Positions 9,988-19,867 of a DNA stretch of 64,000 nucleotides are shown piece by piece. The notes under the pieces were generated by a model. The model made no database searches, was not told the origin of the DNA, and saw only the letters and a list, made by a program, of their open reading frames with translations. A program made the position numbers and the translations under genes. The stretch's first letter is position 1. Each line of letters opens with the position of its first letter. The DNA is from Melieria omissa (lineage: Eukaryota > Arthropoda > Insecta > Diptera > Ulidiidae), in contig OZ020269.1 in the NCBI GenBank assembly GCA_963971225.1, forward strand, positions 40,817,264-40,881,263, read 5' to 3'.

Positions 9988-12158
9988 TTAGTTTAACGAC
10001 TCGCCATCCTCAGTCCTGCGCTTGTTGGCTGGGCCTCGATTGTCAGTATTCCTCGCTTCAGGCGATTGCGATCGAGAACGGGAACGCCTCTTCCGTTGGC
10101 GGCAGTCTCGTGATATGTAGCCCTGCTTGCCACATACCCAGCAAACAACTTTAGAGGAGACCACCCGTGGCCCGCCCGGTGGCTCAGAGCTTATTGCCTG
10201 GATCGCAATGTCGTTGTCCGGCTGGATCTGGCGTATCCTTGCAGATGCATACCAAGTGCTCCCAATCCATGTCGCCTCGTATGTCATCGCGCTGGTCACC
10301 GTCTCCCTAAATGTCGACTTGCCCATCATCAACGCACTGCGATGTCTCTCCGGATCATGAAGACCTTCAATAAACGACTCAATCTTCATCCCCTCGAGGT
10401 CACCAGCGCCGAATTTCGGGTAGCACAACTGTACGAGCCGCTCAATGTCTTCTGCATATGCCTGTAGCGTCTCGTTGGCCCTTTGCCTGCGATTCTTCAG
10501 CTCACAGTAGTACAGCGTTCTGCTGTGCTCGTCGCTGTATTTGGCTGCCAGCGCCCTTATGGGAACTGATTTTATTACCTCAGCACATTAAGGAGCCAGC
10601 GCCAATTTCCGACCTTTCATTACATCGGTTCACTGATTTTCCAGAGCAGCCAGGTCGAATTGCAGCTTGAATGTATCGAACGGCGTAGTCCCATCATAAG
10701 TAGGCACTTCTGCTCGGGTGGCAACACTTTCCGGAACCGGTGGCAACCATTCTCGCGGCTGTACCTCCCTAAGCCGCTCGTCCATTTTTCTGTTCATCGA
10801 GTCTTCCATACTATCAACTCGTTTGTTCAGGGAATCATCAAGATCGTCAACACGTTTGTTCAGGGAATCATCCAGGTCGTCGACTCGTTTATCCAAGTGC
10901 TCCCCCGCGTCTCCAGGTGCTCGACTTTCCCATTAATCCTGTCTGAGATTTCCTCCACTTTCTGCTCCAAGCGCGCAGAATTTTCCTGAAGCTTGACTTC
11001 CATTCGCGCCGCCAATTGCGCCGATATTTCATGGGGCGCCGTTTCCACTTTCGCTGCCATTTCTCGATTTGTAGTTTCCAGCTTCGCTGACATTTGTGTC
11101 GCCATTTCGCGATTTTCATTTTCCATTTTGGCTGCCATTTCACGGTTGGAAGTCTCGAACATGCCTTTAAGGGGTCATTCTCATGTGAAATTTTGTAAAA
11201 ATCAGTTTTTTTTAACATATTTGGAATGTATCATCCTTGAAGAAGGTGCTGTCAAAATATTATTGGAAAATGTCAAGTATTTCGGCTTCTACAGACATTT
11301 ATATAACGAGCGGTCAAGGATTCTAGCGGTTAGTCAAAACTTTAAACGTGTTTTTCTCGGAACGCCTTTCTTTGAAATGGCGGGGATGATTTAAAACAAA
11401 CCATTCATCCGATCTCTCTGCGATTTTGTCACGTCATTCTACATACTGTTAGCTATCGCCCCTAGTAAATTCACTCCGATATGTTAAACATTTCATATTT
11501 TTTTTAATTGATAAAATCTTCAAAAACAACCATTTCTTACTGTTCTAACTTCCAATGCCTGCCATTTTGTGAGATTCTTATGAAAAATTCAAATTTACTA
11601 CGGGCGAGAGGTACGTTCATACTGATTAAGAATTTCTTTGAAATTTATGTTTCAGATAATCCTGTGACTCAAAACAATCCCCGCCAGCTGACCATGACGC
11701 GGCAGAAGCCGTGTCTTTAATCGAAAAAAAGTGTTTGAAAAAATTAAAAAAAAAATTTTTTTTTTTTTATTTTTGTACCATAACAATGAATAAATTAAAG
11801 TGGAATATCTTTTTTTGATGATTCCTCGTATTCACAAAGGAAATAATTTCTGAAGAATGTCCATTTTTCCTGTCCCCTTAAGTGCAACCATTAGCTGGCT
11901 CATGTCCAATGCTTGCAGTGGCGCAGCCGCTGCAGTCGTACTTTGCGGCGACACAGCAGTAGCAGGCGAGTCCTCCACCTTGGCCGACGCCTCTAGCTCC
12001 TGCATTCCGAACTCGTGCGCAGCCCAATCGATGCCTCGTGCCTCACACGCCTCTCGCAAGCGCAGCTGCAACTCCACTTTTCCGCCAGCAGTCGGCGAAT
12101 TCCAGGCAGCCAGCTCCTTCTTCAGCTGGTCTACCTTCATTTTATTCATTATTTTCAA
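9988..12158 (-). pseudogene. Gag of gypsy copy 1, with SAP-like N-terminus
   Basis: The first part (12158-11882) has a SAP-like motif (MKVDQLKKELAAWNSPTAGGK followed by ELQLRLREA), then an Ala/Ser/Thr-rich linker and DMSQLMVALKG. A MITE interrupts here (11171-11877). Gag resumes at ~11166 with heptad-like repeats (NREMAAKM, KRVDDLDDSLN) that predict a coiled coil, then capsid sequence and one CCHC zinc knuckle (CWVCGKQGYISRDC, about 10125-10165), and an Arg/Ser-rich tail ending at the stop near 9988. At least one frameshift (about 10900) and stops after AALENQ break it. Gag would form the retrotransposon particle. A SAP-like start is absent from copy 2. Confidence 0.75.
11171..11877. mobile_element. 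707-bp MITE with TTAA target duplication inside gag
   Basis: The insert is flanked by TTAA at 11167-11170 and 11878-11881. Its ends are GGGGTCATTC and GGGGACAGGA (inverted), a short imperfect TIR. Removing it restores the gag sequence seen in copy 2 around MSQLM and GMFETSN. No transposase frame is present. TTAA duplication with G-rich ends fits piggyBac-like or Kolobok-like MITEs. Confidence 0.8.
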
Positions 12159-12166
12159 TTTTCCAC

Positions 12167-12185
12167 AATCCCACTTCTGACACCA
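12167..12185 (-). promoter_or_regulatory. Primer binding site, tRNA-Leu(CAA)-type
   Basis: Three bases after the LTR end, the minus strand reads TGGTGTCAGAAGTGGGATT. This is complementary to the 3' end of a eukaryotic tRNA-Leu(CAA) ending in TCCCACTTCTGACA plus CCA, as I recall that tRNA. The same site is present in copy 2 at 54952-54970. Confidence 0.7.
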
Positions 12186-12187
12186 AA

Positions 12188-12591
12188 TGTTACGAATACT
12201 GGTTCTAGTTCTAGTGGGCTAGTACGTATCTCTGGATTGCGTAATTTGAAATAAACAAAACACACTTAGTTTCTCAAACGCATTCAATAAAAACCAACAA
12301 TCACTTTATTTCACAAATTTTACACTTTACTGTCTGTACACTTAATTATTTACTCCGTGTGGCACCTTCACTTGTCTAAACCAAGACTGACTCGCTGCGC
12401 CGCACCCGGCTGCCTTTTATACCTGTCCGGCCATCGCGCAGATCGTTCTCCAAGTTTCTATTATCGCGGCCATCATTGCCAGGCCGGACTAAAAGTTTCC
12501 ATTATCGCGGTCATCATTGCCAGGTTGAATTATGACACGGCGTGTAGCGACAGAGTTGCTTTGCACAGCGACAGACTGTCTTATCGTTACA
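12188..12591 (-). repeat. Gypsy copy 1, 5' LTR
   Basis: 404 bp, minus strand, starting TGTAACGATAAG at 12591 and ending ...TTCGTAACA at 12188 (TG...CA ends). It carries the same U3 repeat as the other LTRs but fewer units, and a TATA-like GTATAAAAGGCAGCC. The flank beyond 12591 begins ATATG, the same as the flank of copy 2. Confidence 0.88.
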
Positions 12592-13258
12592 ATATGTTTT
12601 TATTCATTTGTATTGGCAACACAAACGCACGGCAGGATGATTTAATCAAAACATGATGAATGTGTTCAGGAGAACATTTTTGTATTCATTATTCAGTATC
12701 TTTGAAACTACTGCATTGACTGAAATAATTTAAATGAAATCATAACCTTTACACACATTTCCCATTTAAGTACATTTCTATATTTACCATTGATAGCAAA
12801 AATTTCAACCTTGTGTTATAATAATTTTACAACTTTCACCACACAATGTGTGGTGTGCATGGTGTGCAAATAACTTCATTTGTTTATAAAAAATGTCACG
12901 GAAAGTCGCGCAAAATCAGGGAAAATTTGCAAACTGGCCCAAAACCAAGTGATTGCAGCGTTGCCTGCCAATGGTTCAGTTCAACATCGTTTGCAATCAT
13001 GTATGATATCGTATTGTCGCTTTCATGTCAGCCACATTGCGCACCATGGCGCACCAGTTGCCGGTGCAGCCAGCAGACTGGCTCGCTGAGTCTTGTCATG
13101 TATGTCATTATCCCATTTATACCATTTCCATGATGAAATAATCTATTATTTATTTAAATTATTGTTTAAATTATTTAATCATGTACCAATTCCAGTGTTT
13201 AGCAGAATTTTAAATTAAATTTCAAATTTCAGCCAACAATTATTTGTGGTGAATATAT
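12592..13258. other. Spacer, no gene
   Basis: AT-rich, with a TGTGTGGTGTGCATGGTGTGC stretch at about 12845. Short ORFs here have no recognisable product. Confidence 0.4.
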
Positions 13259-14741
13259 GAGGAGGTCCATAACAAAACGCAATAATTCCACTTTTTAAGT
13301 TTTTCGTTTTTTTGACTGAATCCAATTCTATATGTTAAAATCTATGTACCAATTTTTATAAAACATACCAAAGGTCAATAATTTCACTGTAATTCAAAAC
13401 CAAAAATAATGGTTCAGACCAAAATGCAACATTTCCATATCTATGCAATAAATAACTTCGAGATATTAGTGAAAAGTCAATTATGTATATATATTAACTT
13501 TACTATTATGGTAACTTTTTATTCAAGGCAAATAGGCTACTATACTCTATGTGTTGTCGACATGAAAACTAAGGTTCCAGTGTTTTACACCTGGACAGAA
13601 GATCAAGCTGGAAGAGGTGCTGTTTGCGTTGGTTCTGCTTTATTGGCACATTTCGATGCACTCAGTCTGTTGAATGTGGATACCTTACGCTTATTTTGCA
13701 ACGGTTGTGGTGGACAAAATAAAAATATGCATATCATACATGCCTTAATGCATTGGATGTTAAAAAGTGCACCAAAACAGCTGAAACAAGTATAATTATA
13801 TTTTCCTGTCCGAGGTCATAGTTTTTTGCCAGCTGATCGAGTTTTTGGGCGTGTTGATAAGATTTGCGAAAAAATCAGAATGTTTGTTCTGCGCATGGGC
13901 AAGTTTAGATTTTAGGAAAGGATTGGCACCTTAGGAATTTAAAAAAGTTGGCAGAATATTACCGTCCTATAAACGGCATACAGAGTATGAAAAGAATTTA
14001 CTTTAAACCCTCCACAAAACAGCACAAGCAATGTGTAGTCAAAACTTTTGAAACTTACAAAGTTGAAGGCAAAGAAAAATTTACCAGCTATCTTAAAAGA
14101 GGCAAAATACACCCTCGTTTGCTTGATGGAATTCCTCTTGGTGTTGCAATTAATTCAGAAAAGAAGAAAGATGTTGTTAAACTATTGGAAAAACATTATG
14201 GCCAACAGTGTTCAAACATTTCCGGGTTAGAATATTATACAAAGATATTGTTAGACGAACAAAGAAATAGTTACAATGAAACCGATGTAGCGTTATGTGA
14301 GTGTTTGGAGGAGGACACTGGAATGAGAGTGTAACACAATGTTGATTTTTTTTTAATACTTGAATACTTATATAATTTTGTAATACTCGAATGTACTTGT
14401 GTAATATAATGAAACTTATACAATTCAAATCAAAAAGATTTTATTTCTATGTTATTCACAGCAAAACGCCAGAATTCCAAACCTTGTTCATATCAAAACG
14501 CAAAATCTCCATAGGGTTCATAGCAAAATGAAATAAATAGGTACTATGTATCGGACCAAAACCCAACATTTCTAAATTTGTTTTCTAAATAACTAAAAAA
14601 GTAATTGCAAAATAAATTAACTTATTTATGATTTGTATTGTTCCTAGAAAACTATTATATCCTACTGACTTTAATTACATTTGTTCGTTTATCCAAAAAA
14701 TTGTTAAGGTGGAATTATTGCTTTTTTTTATGGACCTCCTC
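13259..14741 (+). mobile_element. TIR element carrying a DUF7869-type protein
   Basis: The ends are ~33-bp inverted repeats starting GAGGAGGTCCATAA and including GCAATAATTCCAC. Both are flanked by ATAT (13255-13258 and 14742-14745), a likely 4-bp target duplication. Variants of CAAAACGCAANAATTCC recur inside near both ends (about 13270, 14462, 14492) along with GACCAAAAYSCAACATTTC (about 13417 and 14553), as subterminal repeats. The only coding content is the DUF7869-like pseudogene, which lacks its N-terminal part. I read this as an internally deleted DNA transposon of a class I cannot name. Confidence 0.65.
13517..14334 (+). pseudogene. DUF7869-type uncharacterised protein, C-terminal two thirds
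   Basis: Coding begins near FYSRQIGYYTLCVVDMKT (13523 on), followed by FYTWTEDQAGRGA and the motif LFCNGCGGQNKNMHIIHALMHW, features of a protein family common in arthropod genomes and described (from memory) as DUF7869. After KQLKQV a stop and frameshifts occur, but FPVRGHSFLPADRVFGR is still readable at ~13800-13855. A second open stretch (13948-14334) reads LAEYYRPINGIQSMKRIYF through to EEDTGMRV and a stop. The domain is thought to be nuclease/transposase-like with conserved Asp/Gly/Cys residues, but its chemistry is not established. It lies between the TIRs described above and is on the same strand. Broken, so non-functional here. Confidence 0.6.
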
Positions 14742-14745
14742 ATAT

Positions 14746-15229
14746 GCCCAGGCAGAGTTGTTTTTGAAGAGCCAACCAAATAATTTAAAATTTGTTCATA
14801 AAGTTTGCTGAAAATCAACTAATCTATGAGAATTTCGTTTAACTTTCTTTTTCCTGGTGACAGCAATATAAAATATTGGTGCTTCTTATGTAAAATCATG
14901 TTAAATTACATTTGAGGAATTCATGTAAACCGCAGTTTTTTCAGTATGCACGCAGTACTGCCACATTCTGTACTTGTATTCTGGTTGTCAAAGAGTGTCG
15001 CTACGTAGGATTTACTTTGCATCATCATTGAAACGACGATGACGATGCTTTGGTTCGTTGTTTACTCTCCGCTTGCGCTTCGACGAACAAGATCGCAAAC
15101 TGTTGAACGCGAGCAAATTCTCCGCAACCTATGCCTCCGCTCATCTCTTCCCCACGCGTCAGAAACACGCTTGACAAATTTTTGAAGATGCGTATTCTTT
15201 ATATTGTATATTCTTCGATTCAACACAAT
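14746..15229. other. Spacer, no gene recognised
   Basis: Unremarkable AT-rich DNA, with a more GC-rich stretch at 15050-15170 (GCTTGCGCTTCGACGAACAA...). No product could be assigned. Confidence 0.35.
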
Positions 15230-15836
15230 TTCAATTAAACACAAATCACATATTTTTGAATATAATTCCATTGTACATTTATCACAACACGGCACATTAA
15301 ACAATCAATACCACACATATTATCTGTATTGTACAAACATACATCAACTGACATTCTATTCGAATGTAAAGAAAAACCACATAATCATATTGAAACACTG
15401 AAATAAATTATTATAACGTTTTAAAAACATTTACCTGTTCGGCGTTCGCGTTTTTCGAGAAAAAAATCCATTTTTTTTTTAATTGTTATAAAAAAAGAAT
15501 TGTTTCGCTTAAAACTTTGTATTACTTTGTACTTCAATTAAACACAAATCACATATTTTTGAATATAATTCCATTGTACATTTATCACAACACGGCACAT
15601 TAAACAATCAATACCACACATATTATCTGTATTGTACAAACATACATCAACTGACATTCTATTCGAATGTAAAGAAAAACCACAAAATCATATTGAAACA
15701 CTGAAATAAATTATTATAACGTTTTAAAAACATTTACCTGTTCGGCGTTCGCGTTTTTCGAGAAAAAAAATCCATTTTTTTTTAATTGTTATAAAAAAAG
15801 AATTGTTTCGCTTAAAACTTTGTATTACTTAGTACA
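15230..15836. repeat. 303-bp tandem duplication
   Basis: A unit beginning TTCAATTAAACACAAATCAC at 15230 is repeated at 15533 almost without change, through ATTGTTTCGCTTAAAACTTTG. Differences are limited to homopolymer length and a few substitutions (ACATAATC versus ACAAAATC). Two units in total. Recent unequal exchange or replication slippage is likely. Confidence 0.9.
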
Positions 15837-15873
15837 TATTACGTATGTCATGTTGTACAGTAGTAGAAAGGTA

Positions 15874-16432
15874 CGAGGGCGGGTCAATAAGTCCGTGACT
15901 TTTTGAATGAAACACAGGTTTTTAGATAAAAAGTTATTTTATTTTTCAACGTAGTCTCTTTTGAGATCTATACACTTAGCCCAGCGTTTCGCCAGTTTTT
16001 TTATCCCTTCCGAAAAATATGATTAGTCGTGGTCTTCAAAATAGGCATTTGTTTGTGAGATGACTTCGTCATTGGAGGCAAATCTCTTTCCGCCGAGCCA
16101 TTTCTTCAAGTTTGGGAACAAGAAATAGTCACTTGGGGCTAGATCGGGTGAATAGGCGGGATGAGGGAGCAATTCGTAGCCCAATTCATGGATTTTTGCC
16201 ATGGAAACTAAAAATAATGCTTAATGAGCACACGAAATTCACTTTTTTCCATTTTCTTCTCAGTCAACGCGGTAGTCTGATATTAACGGCTGTCAAAAAC
16301 AAACTAAATGTCGCAGCTTGTTCAATTTTTGACAAGAGTCAACTGACCGATGACTGTTGACGGGAGCAGTGTTGCCATTTCAATTAAGAGGCGGGAAATT
16401 CAAAAAGTCACGGACTTATTGACCCGCCCTCG
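15874..16432 (-). mobile_element. Internally deleted mariner element
   Basis: Perfect ~35-bp TIRs start CGAGGGCGGGTCAATAAGTC at both ends, with TA at 15872-15873 and 16433-16434 as the target duplication. The 559-bp element keeps both ends of a mariner transposase on the minus strand and has lost the middle. It could be mobilised in trans by an intact relative. Confidence 0.9.
15939..16252 (-). pseudogene. Mariner transposase, deleted (N-terminal start plus C-terminus)
   Basis: On the minus strand the ATG at 16252 opens MEKSEFRVLIKHYF, a typical mariner start, then a stop and a jump to the catalytic C-terminal part: YSPDLAPSDYFLFPNLKKW contains the third Asp of the D,D34D triad (PSD). It continues through KRFASNDEVIS, one in-frame stop (HD*SYF) and ends WAKCIDLKRDYVEK at the stop 15941-15939. 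The first two catalytic Asp residues are lost with the deletion. Confidence 0.85.
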
Positions 16433-16472
16433 TATGCAAATTACCTCTCGTTTGATACCCATATCGTGTAAA

Positions 16473-17852
16473 TCAGTTGGAGATTAATTGAGATTTTTTG
16501 ATAAAAACTTTAGTTTTTATTTTGCCGGAGACTGCTATTGCAATGTCAGCCGCATATGCAATAATTCTGCAACCAGTATTGTCAAGTAGACCAGCTTGCA
16601 GCGTGCCCCTCTTGAACGTACGCTTGATGCGAGTGCGTCCGATTGCGGAGCTTACGACACGCATTTTGAGCAGATACTCGACAAACCCACCAGCTTCGTG
16701 TCTAGGTTCAGATTGAAAAGTCCTCTTACAACCGCCTGAGGACAGATGTTATTAAAAGCCCCTTCAATGTCAAGGAACGCCGCCAGAGTGAACTCTGAGA
16801 CTTGCCCTTTGCATAGGCATGTTGTGATTTAGATAGAAGAGGCAGATTGATGGAATTCCTGATTTGATGGTCTAGAATTCTCTCGAAAGTCTTAAGAAGA
16901 AATGACGATAGGCAGATGGGTCTGTAGGCCTTAGCGTTAATATGGGACATTTTCTCCGCCTTAGGTTAGTAGATGGGATTTGGTTAACCAAGTTGGGGGA
17001 GGTGCTCTGGCGACCCGGTCGACCCGGAAAGTAAGTATCCAGCAGAACTTCTAGTGTTTGAGCACCTGATGTTGATCAGCTACCCTTAAAGCTCTGGATA
17101 CAACCAAGGTACCTCGGGGACGAACTAAGTATCCTACGAAGTCTGCTGGTCTCAGAGGAGACCAGTCGCTGAGGACTTTGGCTCTCTTGAAAAGTTTGCG
17201 ACATTGCTTGCGAAGCAATCTCCGGGTTCCACCAGCGAGGCTTTGGTTTACCCCTACGTTTCGAGAAGACGCAGATTGCCTCGGCGGCAGATTTCAACAA
17301 AGACGTGACCACATCTGACGTCCAAGTAGTTGTCGATAACGGAGGGAATAGCATATGACCCTGCTTCAACACTGGTCCTAAATCTTTCCCAGTCAGTGCA
17401 CTTCCTATTAATAAGGTGATCAGTACCCACGACTTCGTTTCGATCATGGTCACCTAGCGTGAAGCGGATATATCTATGGTTAGAAAAGGAACACTCTTGT
17501 GAAACCCTCCAGCTGTTGAGAAGATTGGACGAGAAGTTATTGGTAAGAGTGATATCGAGGACCTCCTTCCTAATAGAAGTCAGGAAGGTCGGTTCGTTAC
17601 CTCTGTTGCCAATAACTAGGTCGTGTGTAAGGATAATATCAAAACGAGACTCACCGCGCTCGTTGTTATCGGTGCTGCCCCACATTTCATAATAAGCATT
17701 TTCGGCCGAACCGATGATGACGGGAACATGGTTCCGGGATGCCTCGGAAACCATTGATTTCACCTGGTCGTAAGGTGGTGAGGAGCCGTGGTTATGTGCC
17801 ATGTAAATGGATACAACGCAAGTCACCACGGCGTTGATGCGGACCGCTATAG
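16473..17852 (-). pseudogene. LINE D, second part: endonuclease and RT
   Basis: This minus-strand segment continues the LINE broken by LINE A (first part at 28405-29800). It holds the APE-type endonuclease from MAIAVRINAVVTCVVSIYMAHN through GSAENAYYEMWGS (the DANAHH block, mutated), GNRGNEPTF and the SNH-RF end, then degraded linker and RT fragments (AKAYRPICLSSFLLKTFERIL, QHAYAKGKS, and AYAADIAIAV where YADD has become YAAD). Frames change several times. The 3' half of RT, RNase H and zinc finger are missing; sequence stops near 16480, close to the mariner at 15874-16432. Dead copy. Confidence 0.8.
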
Positions 17853-18349
17853 CCATGTTGTCCGGCCGTCATGCCGTCAGTCACTCAGAGGGAACAACAT
17901 GTAACACTGGAAAGTGTACGTGCCGTAACTGAGCTGGCTGACGGAAGCGTGTGCTAACACCTCCACGTTGTGACGGCTGGAAACGGCCACTTCTGGATCT
18001 GGTTCTGGTCGTGGTCGGCTAAGGTAGCACAGCGGAACCTCCCTAATCCGGGGTGTCATGCGACCCGTGCCCATCGGACTGATTTGCAGCCAGGGAGTAT
18101 ATCGGCTGTATTTGAACGGAGCTTTCCTGGCAGCCTCAGGAAGGAACAGTGGCCTTATCACGGTAAGGGGCTCTGCCTTGACGGACCCTCCCCTTCCCCA
18201 TTCCCGCATTGGTCACTGTGCTGGCACCTCAACAGTGCCACGCACAGCCAGCCAGGTCGGGCAGGTGACCGTAAGAAACAGTTGATGTCGACCCTCAAAA
18301 AACTGCCTCCGAAAGGAACGAACAGACGACGGACAAGGACAGACGAATT

Positions 18350-19337
18350 ATGGACACGGACAAACGACAAACGGAAAAGAACAAACGACTGACGGACAAA
18401 AGGAGAAAGGTGGGCACTTCCTCCAAAGACGACTTCTTGGCATCAAGCCAGGAAACCCTAATTTCCTCGATAGGAGTAGGCGCTGTGGGCCACAGCAGTT
18501 CTATCCCTACCGAGAAACCAACCACTTCAGCGGCGGCAGCAAAAGCCAGCAAGAAACCGGCCAAACCTAGAAAACCGTCCAGGTATAAGCAGTACCAGAG
18601 GGCCTTAGCTATCCTCGGCAGGATCAGCAAGAACGAGGCTGCTGGTACTGCTCATCCCAACGACGCGGAGGACAAGGCTCGGTTTCAGAAGGTTGTCCAT
18701 GAGTACTTGGTGTACCAAGCGACCCTGCCGAAAACCCCAGCAGCAACAAAACGCGACCGTTCTGCCCATGACAGTTCGCACCGCGAAACAAAGAAGGCCA
18801 AGGTTGCCCGTGCAACAGAGGCCAAACGCCACCACCAATCGCGGCAAGGAAGCCTTGGAGAAATGGGGAGAGATCGAAGCCAGGTTGACACAGATGGTCA
18901 TGGATCATGTGATGTGCAACCTGGCAGCGAACCCGAAGATGCCTCTCCCCGGTTTCGACTCGGTGGAAGTTGTACGCAGGTATCGGGTAATCAAGTGCGA
19001 GGACCAATTCTCGAAGGATTTCCTGGAAGGCTGTATTTTCAAGTTCGGAGAAGTAGCGGGTGGCTTGAGACTCAAGCTCATCCCAGCCAGTGAAATCCCC
19101 AGGGGACCAAGGGCTCGTATTTGGTTGCCCAATATGACACTGGACAGTGGCAAGCTGGTGCCTTACCTGCAGGCGCACAACCCGACAGTGCCAATGGCGG
19201 ATTGGCAGGTCTTGAAGGCGGAGGCTCCGCAGAAAAACAGTATTTCCTTCCTCCTAGTCATTAGTGAGGAATGCTTGCCTGCCCTGGAGAGGGCAGAATA
19301 CAAATTTCGGTTTGGCGTGCGGCATGCGAGGCTGTAG
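18350..19337 (+). pseudogene. LINE A ORF1 (DUF4780-like), one frameshift
   Basis: Starts at ATG 18350 (MDTDKRQTEKNKRLTDKRRK), with a Lys/Arg-rich N-terminus, then a conserved segment with YKQYQRALAILGRISKNE. A frameshift near 18800-18850 moves the reading to the frame that ends at 19337, which holds EKWGEIEARLTQMVMDHV and the DUF4780-like region (ARIWLPNMTLDSGKLVPYLQ ... SFLLVISEECLPAL). DUF4780-type domains are common in LOA-like ORF1 proteins and are believed to bind nucleic acid. The stop lies about 118 bp before the ORF2 start. Confidence 0.75.
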
Positions 19338-19867
19338 GTCTTCCGCTCCTCCAATCCAGAAGAAGAGGACGCTGACGAGGTCATTGATGCACAGAAGTTG
19401 TTGGACGACGTCAGGCTCGATGTTCCGGACCCTACCACCCCTGACCAGTAAGATATGCGGTTGAAGGTTGTCGAAGTCAATCTCCAACACTCTAAGTTGG
19501 CAAGGGACAACCTAGCCGTCCTCCTGTCGGAGGAGGATGTAGACATCGCCATCGTCCAAGAGCCTTGGGTGCGGAGCACGGAGGTAAAGGTACTTCGGCT
19601 GAGCAACTATAACCTTTCTACAAAAAGGGTGAAGGCGGTCTGCTGCCTACTCTTCTGCTACTACCAGCTTGGTAGACCAGCTGGTGGTGGCGGTAGAACT
19701 GGCGGAATGTGACTAGACCTCCTCGTGGTGGCCGCTGGAAACAGCCACCGGGGTACGGTCTTGTATATGCCCTTGGTGGCTGGCTAACTAGTCACTTCCC
19801 AATCTCCTATACATCCCTATGCCCAAGTTCCGTCTTACCCCTATCTCCTTTCCTCCCCTAATCCAGG

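Larger units (their letters stand above)
7525..12591 (-). mobile_element. Ty3/gypsy LTR retrotransposon, copy 1 (defective)
   Basis: Minus-strand element with 5' LTR at 12188-12591, a primer binding site at 12167-12185, gag, a shortened pol and a truncated 3' LTR at 7525-7892. Compared with the second copy at 54435-60232 it has lost protease and most of RT: at about 9903 gag-downstream sequence joins directly to the LNPKKCSLF region of RT, a deletion equal to roughly 1.3 kb. A 707-bp TTAA-flanked MITE (11171-11877) splits gag. Several frameshifts occur. No env-like ORF is seen. The left end lacks the last ~90 bp of the LTR, so a deletion followed insertion and no TSD can be read. Confidence 0.9.

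Noticed and set aside
13259..14741. CRISPR-like array from the repeated CAAAACGCAA motifs
   Set aside because: Motifs are short, irregularly spaced and diverged; this is an animal-type genome.
18624..19178. 184-codon minus-strand ORF
   Set aside because: It is antisense to LINE A ORF1 and has no family motif; the plus strand explains the openness.
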